From a bacterium (GTDB lineage: Bacteria; Hydrothermota; UBA3073; JACQXS01; JAUWAR01), in NCBI GenBank assembly GCA_030601965.1, contig JAUWAR010000010.1:1-19083 (forward strand): a stretch of DNA of 19,083 nt, written 5' to 3'. Under the pieces are notes generated by a model. That model saw nothing but the letters and a program-made list of their open reading frames with translations. It ran no database searches and was not told the DNA's origin. Within the stretch, counting starts at the first letter, position 1; the number at the start of each line of letters is the position of its first letter. This document shows positions 14,364-19,083 of the stretch, one piece after another. The position numbers and the translations under genes were made by a program.

Positions 14364-15533
14364 ATGAAAGATAAAATATCTTTCATAGTGGTTTTAGTTG
14401 GAATTTTTTTAGCAGCAACCCCTTTCAGAAACGATCTTGCGAAAGTCCAAATGGACTTCGGTTTCATCACATTGACTCTACTAAATTTAGTTTATATTTC
14501 ATTTAGTACCCTTGCTTTATCAGTTTATATCTACGCATTAGATTATGTGAGATATGGTTTTAAAAGATTAGATGGTTGGAGAATTTTTAAATATCTTCAA
14601 ATAACAGCTAATACTTTATATCTTATCGCAATTATTTCTCCGATAATTTACTTTTTTGTCTGGGTAATTATTCGATTTATTAGATCGATACCAATCGAAG
14701 CAATAAAATCGGCAAACTTTCTCAGTTATGTTGCTATCCTTCTATCAATCTTGTCAATAATTTCAACCATCATTGCATCATGGAAACAGTATAAAGAGCA
14801 AAGAATAATACAGGAAGAGAAATTAGATGAAACAGCTGCGGAAGCAACCAGCGAAGTTAACCGCTTTATTGAAGAAAAACATTGGAGATATCTCATAATT
14901 GAAACTTTCAGGTCTTTAGAACTTAATATAAGGAAAAAATTAATCGAATTAGGATATAATATCCAAAGATTATCTATTTCCCGTTGTATTAACATTCTTC
15001 ATCATCTTGAAGTTCTGACTTCTGAAGAAGTGAGCCTTCTCTATTTTGCCAGAAATCTGAGAAATGAAGTAATTCATACAACTGCTGAATTTTCGGAAGA
15101 AGATGCATTAGAAGTTAATGACATAATAAACAAGATTTTACCAAAATTGGAAACATTGGGTACTGGTGGAAGAGTTTTTGAAAGAGAAGTTATCTATTCT
15201 TTAGTTGGAAAAGATAAATTATTTCTTAAACACCACTTATTCCCAGAATTTAGAATCAAGAATTTCACTTTTGACGCTAAAGGAGAGGGGCCAAATTATG
15301 ACTATTATATTGAAATAAAACTCACTCGAAACAAACAGGCTGTATTAAAGGCGATAAATCAAATAAAAAGTATCGCTCCACAAAACTCACGAAAACTGAT
15401 TGTAATTCCGAGCACAATTGAAATAAGCCAAACAGTTGCTCAAGATGATTTGAGAATATTATTTTTTGATGTTAATAAAAAAAGATTCGTTAATCAAGAT
15501 GAAATTTATAATTGGATTTATGGAGATAATTAA
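14364..15533 (+). CDS. Membrane protein with HEPN-like segment and C-terminal PD-(D/E)XK-like nuclease domain
   Basis: 389 residues, ATG 14364 behind AAGGGA. I do not recognise a named family. The N-terminal third has four likely membrane segments (about residues 5-22, 33-60, 80-106 and 118-139), followed by a charged coiled stretch (141-175). Residues 178-262 are helical and contain ARNLRNEVIH with R233...H238, the R-x4-H pattern of HEPN domains, in a setting like DUF4145. The C-terminal part has FEREVIYSLVG, then D304 and E317-I-K319 (DYYIEIKLT), the D...ExK pattern of restriction-type nucleases, followed by INQIKSI. A membrane-anchored nucleic-acid effector is a reasonable inference. The gene sits alone inside a cassette-like unit and looks more AT-rich than the metabolic genes. 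Confidence 0.7.
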   Translation: MKDKISFIVVLVGIFLAATPFRNDLAKVQMDFGFITLTLLNLVYISFSTLALSVYIYALDYVRYGFKRLDGWRIFKYLQITANTLYLIAIISPIIYFFVWVIIRFIRSIPIEAIKSANFLSYVAILLSILSIISTIIASWKQYKEQRIIQEEKLDETAAEATSEVNRFIEEKHWRYLIIETFRSLELNIRKKLIELGYNIQRLSISRCINILHHLEVLTSEEVSLLYFARNLRNEVIHTTAEFSEEDALEVNDIINKILPKLETLGTGGRVFEREVIYSLVGKDKLFLKHHLFPEFRIKNFTFDAKGEGPNYDYYIEIKLTRNKQAVLKAINQIKSIAPQNSRKLIVIPSTIEISQTVAQDDLRILFFDVNKKRFVNQDEIYNWIYGDN

Positions 15534-15556
15534 TCTAATTATAAATAGGCGACTTC

Positions 15557-15605
15557 TGATAACAGCGTGTTCGCGTTGGGTTCGTTTAGCACTTTGCAAA
15601 CACGC
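15557..15605 (+). repeat. attC-like hairpin downstream of the membrane nuclease gene
   Basis: TGATAAC (15557-15563) followed by a stem GCGTGTTCGC (15565-15574) and GCAAACACGC (15596-15605), nine of ten pairs, around a 21-base loop. The sequence after 15605 is AT-rich and has no GTTRRRY box, so the site appears cut short. It could also slow or end transcription, but there is no T run. Confidence 0.55.
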
Positions 15606-15634
15606 AAAATATTAAATAATAAGAAGGGAATGTT

Positions 15635-16519
15635 ATGGGTAAAACAATAAGAAGGTTTGAATATACCCCTATATTAGGGTGGTCTGTAAGTAAATACGGT
15701 AAATTCCTCTCGTGTAAAAGACAATATTATTATGACTACTATGCGAAATACGATAAGGTCTATTCCAGAGAAAAAATAGAGGAGTTGAAAAAAATGACTT
15801 CAATTCCCCTGGAAATAGGCAATATTGTTCACCATGTTATTGGAGTCTTTTTAGAACGTTTATTGAAATCAGAAGAACCAATAGATAAAACACGATTTTT
15901 GGATTTTGCGAAAAGAAAAACCAAAGAACTTTGTCGCTCAAAAACATTCATGGAAATCTATTATAACGAAGTCAATAGTATCAATCCAGATGAATTATTT
16001 GATAAGATACAAAACAGTTTAAATAATTTTCTGAATAGCGATAGATATAATTGGCTAACAAAAGAAGCAATATCCAATAAAAAGAATTGGCTAATTGAAC
16101 CTCCCGGATATGGAGAGACCAGAATAAATGAAATGAAAGTATATTGTAAGGTAGATTTCCTTTTCCCTGTTGATAACGAGATATATATAATTGACTGGAA
16201 AACAGGAAAACGGGACGAAGAAAAACACGGAAAGCAGTTATTAGGATATGTCTCCTGGGCTTCTTATCATTTTGAGAAAGACCCAACTGGAATCATCCCA
16301 ATAATTGCTTATTTACAACCATCTTATGAGGAAATGGAAATGAAATTTAATGAATACGACATCCAGGATTTTGCAATTCAGATTAAAAAAGAAAGAGAAG
16401 AGATGTATTCCTTTTGTGGTAATGTAGAAGAAAATATTCCAAAAGATAAAGAGGAATTTATAAAGACTGCAAACACAGTAGTATGTGATTATTGTAATTA
16501 TAGAGAACTGTGTAAATAA
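15635..16519 (+). CDS. RecB/AddB/Cas4-type PD-(D/E)XK nuclease with four iron-sulfur cysteines
   Basis: 294 residues, ATG 15635 behind AAGGG. The nuclease core follows the RecB order: GNIVHHVI with His66, KVDFLF with D174, IIDWKTGK with D187-x-K189, and the QLLGY motif (Q201...Y205). One N-terminal cysteine (C27 in SCKRQYYYDYY) and three at the C-terminus (C284-x2-C287-x5-C293) match the 4Fe-4S 'staple' of AddB and Cas4. Such proteins cut DNA ends, usually 5'-3' or in both directions. No CRISPR array, Cas1/Cas2 or helicase gene is in the window, so it is free-standing here. It is larger than typical Cas4 (about 200 residues). It follows the membrane nuclease gene by 101 bases. Confidence 0.85.
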   Translation: MGKTIRRFEYTPILGWSVSKYGKFLSCKRQYYYDYYAKYDKVYSREKIEELKKMTSIPLEIGNIVHHVIGVFLERLLKSEEPIDKTRFLDFAKRKTKELCRSKTFMEIYYNEVNSINPDELFDKIQNSLNNFLNSDRYNWLTKEAISNKKNWLIEPPGYGETRINEMKVYCKVDFLFPVDNEIYIIDWKTGKRDEEKHGKQLLGYVSWASYHFEKDPTGIIPIIAYLQPSYEEMEMKFNEYDIQDFAIQIKKEREEMYSFCGNVEENIPKDKEEFIKTANTVVCDYCNYRELCK

Positions 16520-16535
16520 AAAGGGAGAAATTATC

Positions 16536-17954
16536 ATGAAAATGTTAATTGGGGGGAAATGGGTTGATAAACCTGAAAAGATAGAGGTTTTAAATCCTCA
16601 AGATGACAAACTAATAGATACAGTCCCTTCCGCGGATGTATCAGATGTAGAAAAGGCATACACTATTGCAGAAAAAGGTGCAGAGATAATGAGAAAACTT
16701 GCAACTTATGATAGGTATCTCATCCTTAAAAAGACAGCAGAATTATTAGATTCCAGGATTGAGGACTTTTCAAGAACTATTGCATTAGAAGGAGTAAAAA
16801 CTATAAATGAGGCAAGGAAAGAGACTGCCAGGGCAGTAAATACACTAACTTATGCGGCAGAAGAGGCAAAAAGGATTGAGGGAGAAATCGTTCATATAGA
16901 TGCTGATTATAGAAGAGAAAATAGATTTGGTTATTGGCTCCGCGAACCTGTAGGTATAGTCCTTGCTATTACACCTTATAATGACCCTTTGAATATGGTG
17001 ACACATAAATCAGGTCCTGCTATTGCTGCGGGTAATGCACTTGTTCTGAAACCAACTTATTTGACACCCCTTTCCGCCTTGAAACTCGGTGAACTATTTT
17101 TGGAAGCAGGTTTGCCAGAACAGGCTCTTTCAATAATTACAGGCAAGTCATCAAAAATAGGTGATGCGCTTGTTACGGACCCTCGTCCCAGGGTTATTAC
17201 TTTTACCGGTGGGGTGGAGGCAGGTAAAGATATTATAAAAAAAGCAGGACTTAAAAAAGTGATGATGGAACTTGGAAGTTCGTCTGCAGTTATCGTTATG
17301 AACGATGCAGATTTAGAATTGGCTGTTCCATCTGTAGTTTCAGGTTCATTCTGGGCAGCCGGGCAGGATTGTATTGGAGTCCAACGACTTTACCTTCATA
17401 AAAAGATTTATGATAAATTTATGCAGGATTTTATAACCCAGACAGAGAAATATAAAGTGGGAGATAAATTAAATGAGACTACGGATATGGGACCTATGAT
17501 AACTAAAGAAGAGTGTGATAGGGTTGAAAATTGGGTCAATGAGGCAGTCCAGCTTGGTGGCACGTTACTTATAGGTGGCAAAAGAGAAGGGAATTTCTAT
17601 TGGCCCACGATTCTTGAGAAGGTGCCAAAACAGGCAAAAGTAGTAACAGAAGAGATTTTCGGGCCTGTCGTTGTAGTCTTTCCTTTTGATACTCTGAATG
17701 AGGCTATAGAAGAAGCAAATGATTCTCAATATGGATTACATTCTGCTATCTTTACTTCCAACTTAAACACTGCCCATTATGCGGCAAAAGAACTAAAATT
17801 TGGTGGAGTTATGATAAATGATTCAACTGATTTCAGGGTGGATTATATGCCTTTTGGAGGCTATAAATACTCTGGATTATACAGAGAAGGGCTGAAGTTT
17901 GCAATAGATGTAATGACAGAGATAAAAATGGTTGTTATTAACATTAGTAAGTGA
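16536..17954 (+). CDS. NAD(P)-dependent aldehyde dehydrogenase, substrate unknown
   Basis: 472 residues from ATG 16536, behind GGGAG at 16523-16527; the upstream in-frame GTG at 16485 lies inside the preceding gene and is rejected. It oxidises an aldehyde to a carboxylate. ALDH motifs are in order: ITPYNDP with N149, VLKPTYLTP with K172, FTGGVEAG, MELGSSSAVIV with the general base E245, and AGQDCIGVQR with the nucleophile C279, then EEIFGPVV. The ELGSSS form and overall layout resemble the GapN/lactaldehyde/phosphonoacetaldehyde branch, so a small semialdehyde is a fair guess. Its stop overlaps a possible GTG start of meaB, pointing to one transcript with the mutase genes. Confidence 0.9.
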   Translation: MKMLIGGKWVDKPEKIEVLNPQDDKLIDTVPSADVSDVEKAYTIAEKGAEIMRKLATYDRYLILKKTAELLDSRIEDFSRTIALEGVKTINEARKETARAVNTLTYAAEEAKRIEGEIVHIDADYRRENRFGYWLREPVGIVLAITPYNDPLNMVTHKSGPAIAAGNALVLKPTYLTPLSALKLGELFLEAGLPEQALSIITGKSSKIGDALVTDPRPRVITFTGGVEAGKDIIKKAGLKKVMMELGSSSAVIVMNDADLELAVPSVVSGSFWAAGQDCIGVQRLYLHKKIYDKFMQDFITQTEKYKVGDKLNETTDMGPMITKEECDRVENWVNEAVQLGGTLLIGGKREGNFYWPTILEKVPKQAKVVTEEIFGPVVVVFPFDTLNEAIEEANDSQYGLHSAIFTSNLNTAHYAAKELKFGGVMINDSTDFRVDYMPFGGYKYSGLYREGLKFAIDVMTEIKMVVINISK

Positions 17955-17956
17955 AT

Positions 17957-18904
17957 ATGAAACTTGTAAAAGACCTACTTAAAGGGAACAAGGTTGCACT
18001 TGCTCGTATTATCACAAAGATAGAGAATAATGAATCTATTTCTTTGTTAAGTAAACTTTTTGCTTATACGGGCAAATCTTATTATATAGGAATTACGGGA
18101 CCTCCTGGTGCTGGAAAATCTACCCTTGTTGATAGATTGGTAAACAGATTACTTGATAAAAAGAAAAAGATAGGAATCCTTGCTGTTGACCCTACCTCTC
18201 CATTTTCTGGTGGGGCGTTACTGGGTGATAGAATAAGAATGTCAAGTCTTGCTACAAAACAAGGCGTGTTTATAAGGAGTATGGCCACTCGTGGAAGTCT
18301 TGGTGGACTTGCAGAGACCACAAAGGATGTTGCACTTGCATTTGATGCCTTTGGAATGGATTATATAGTAATAGAAACCATAGGAGTTGGGCAGGTAGAA
18401 CTTGATATTGCAGGTATATGTGATACCACAGTCGTAGTGCTTGTTCCAGAATCTGGAGATTCAATTCAGGCAATGAAGGCAGGACTACTTGAAATTGCAG
18501 ACATAATCCTTGTAAATAAAGCAGATAGAGAAGGGGCTGAAAGAATGGTTACAGAACTCAAGTTTATGTTGGAACTGCGGGCAGTCAAAAAAACATGGGA
18601 ATATCCAATAATTAGCACAATTGCTACACAGGATAAAGGAATAGACGAGACGATTTCTATAATTGAATCACATAAAGAGTACTTAAAACAGAGTGGCGAT
18701 TTTGAAGCCAAGAGAAAGGAGAGAATAAAATTCAGAATAAGGGCACTTATAGAAAAGAGAATAAGAGCATCTATTGAAAAAATGACACTTGGAGAAAAAG
18801 AGTTTGACAAATTAGTGGAAAAGGTGTATAAGAAAGAACTGAATCTTTATGAAATTGCAGATGATATTATGAAAAATCTTGGAGGTAGATATGGAAGATA
18901 TTGA
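17957..18904 (+). CDS. meaB: MeaB-type G-protein chaperone of methylmalonyl-CoA mutase
   Basis: 315 residues from ATG 17957, two bases after the preceding stop; GTG 17951 is an alternative and neither has a good Shine-Dalgarno, so translation is probably coupled. MeaB (MMAA/ArgK family) uses GTP to gate loading of adenosylcobalamin and to protect the mutase. Visible motifs: P-loop GPPGAGKST (residues 48-56), VDPTSPFSGGALLGDRIRM (switch region), MATRGSLGGLA, IETIGVGQVE, and NKAD at 187-190. The C-terminal helices match the family dimerisation arm. The mutase gene begins inside the last 14 bases of this one, which confirms the assignment. Confidence 0.95.
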   Translation: MKLVKDLLKGNKVALARIITKIENNESISLLSKLFAYTGKSYYIGITGPPGAGKSTLVDRLVNRLLDKKKKIGILAVDPTSPFSGGALLGDRIRMSSLATKQGVFIRSMATRGSLGGLAETTKDVALAFDAFGMDYIVIETIGVGQVELDIAGICDTTVVVLVPESGDSIQAMKAGLLEIADIILVNKADREGAERMVTELKFMLELRAVKKTWEYPIISTIATQDKGIDETISIIESHKEYLKQSGDFEAKRKERIKFRIRALIEKRIRASIEKMTLGEKEFDKLVEKVYKKELNLYEIADDIMKNLGGRYGRY

Positions 18905-19083
18905 CTCGCCAAAACAAGGATGGAAGAAAAAAGCAGATAGTTGCAAACAAAGGGATTGGAAATTTGAATCAGTCTCTTCTGAACCTGTAGAAATGTTATA
19001 TACCCCAGAACATATAGAAAAGATGGATTATTTAAAAGATTTGGGGTTGCCTGGTGAGTATCCATTTACAAGAGGTGTGTATC
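18891..19083 (+). CDS. Methylmalonyl-CoA mutase, N-terminal fragment (runs off the window)
   Basis: ATG 18891 follows GGAGG at 18881-18885. The 64 visible codons end in LKDLGLPGEYPFTRGVY, the highly conserved entry to the CoA-binding barrel of methylmalonyl-CoA mutase large subunits (and isobutyryl-CoA mutase relatives). It interconverts methylmalonyl-CoA and succinyl-CoA with adenosylcobalamin. The start overlaps meaB by 14 bases in another frame. The first 20 residues are charged and family-variable. The mutase subtype, and whether the cobalamin domain is on the same chain, cannot be told from this fragment. Confidence 0.9.
   Translation, partial: MEDIDSPKQGWKKKADSCKQRDWKFESVSSEPVEMLYTPEHIEKMDYLKDLGLPGEYPFTRGVY

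Larger units (their letters stand above)
14316..15605 (+). mobile_element. Orphan integron-like cassette carrying the membrane nuclease gene
   Basis: The left end GTTATCAGAAATCGAC (14315-14330) and the right end GGCGACTTCTGATAAC (15548-15563) are complementary at 14 of 16 positions and flank a single gene. TGATAAC is followed directly by AGCG and a hairpin, as in the methyltransferase cassette (GCCTAAC then AGCG). The unit's left neighbour carries the same TTCGGATATACC flank. The terminal GTTRRRY after the right hairpin is missing. A TIR-bounded non-autonomous element is the main alternative. Confidence 0.45.

Overview
The window is AT-rich and every gene I accept lies on the + strand, mostly with short gaps or overlaps. 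It looks like part of the chromosome of an anaerobic, probably Gram-negative, uncultured bacterium: it has a lipobox lipoprotein, an exported TPR-CHAT protein, EtfAB with an HdrD-like Fe-S protein, and B12-dependent methylmalonyl-CoA mutase with its MeaB chaperone. The sequence alone does not allow a phylum assignment.

Metabolic backbone. Positions 120-1968 encode EtfB and EtfA. Positions 2867-9303 encode an HdrD-like Fe-S oxidoreductase, a TIM-barrel protein resembling peptidase U32, a class I/II aminotransferase, a DapA-superfamily lyase lacking the DHDPS proton-relay residues, a homoserine kinase and a homoserine dehydrogenase. The same style of gene resumes at 16536 with an aldehyde dehydrogenase, MeaB and the start of methylmalonyl-CoA mutase, which runs off the right edge. 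My inference is an amino-acid or aspartate-family conversion feeding propionyl/methylmalonyl-CoA chemistry, with electrons passing through Etf and the Fe-S protein. The exact pathway is not recognised.

Accessory material. Between homoserine dehydrogenase and aldehyde dehydrogenase (9343-16519) sit a LPP20/DUF4384-like lipoprotein, a 1246-residue secreted TPR-CHAT (caspase-like) protein with an array of 120-bp repeats, a membrane protein joining a HEPN-like segment to a PD-(D/E)XK-like nuclease domain, and a free-standing Cas4/AddB-type nuclease with four iron-sulfur cysteines. The lipoprotein and the CHAT protein share the peptide KKMGVAGV.

Small mobile structure. Two genes, the methyltransferase at 2053 and the membrane nuclease at 14364, are each bounded by complementary GTTA...TAAC ends. 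They are followed by hairpins that look like integron attC sites and preceded by the same 12-base flank, so they may be orphan gene cassettes. Separately, a family of double-hairpin palindromic elements occurs between etfB and etfA, in frame inside thrB, and as a half copy in frame inside the Fe-S oxidoreductase gene, much like Rickettsia palindromic elements. The homoserine dehydrogenase gene has no ATG/GTG/TTG that would include its nucleotide-binding loop; it most likely starts at an ATA codon behind a strong Shine-Dalgarno.
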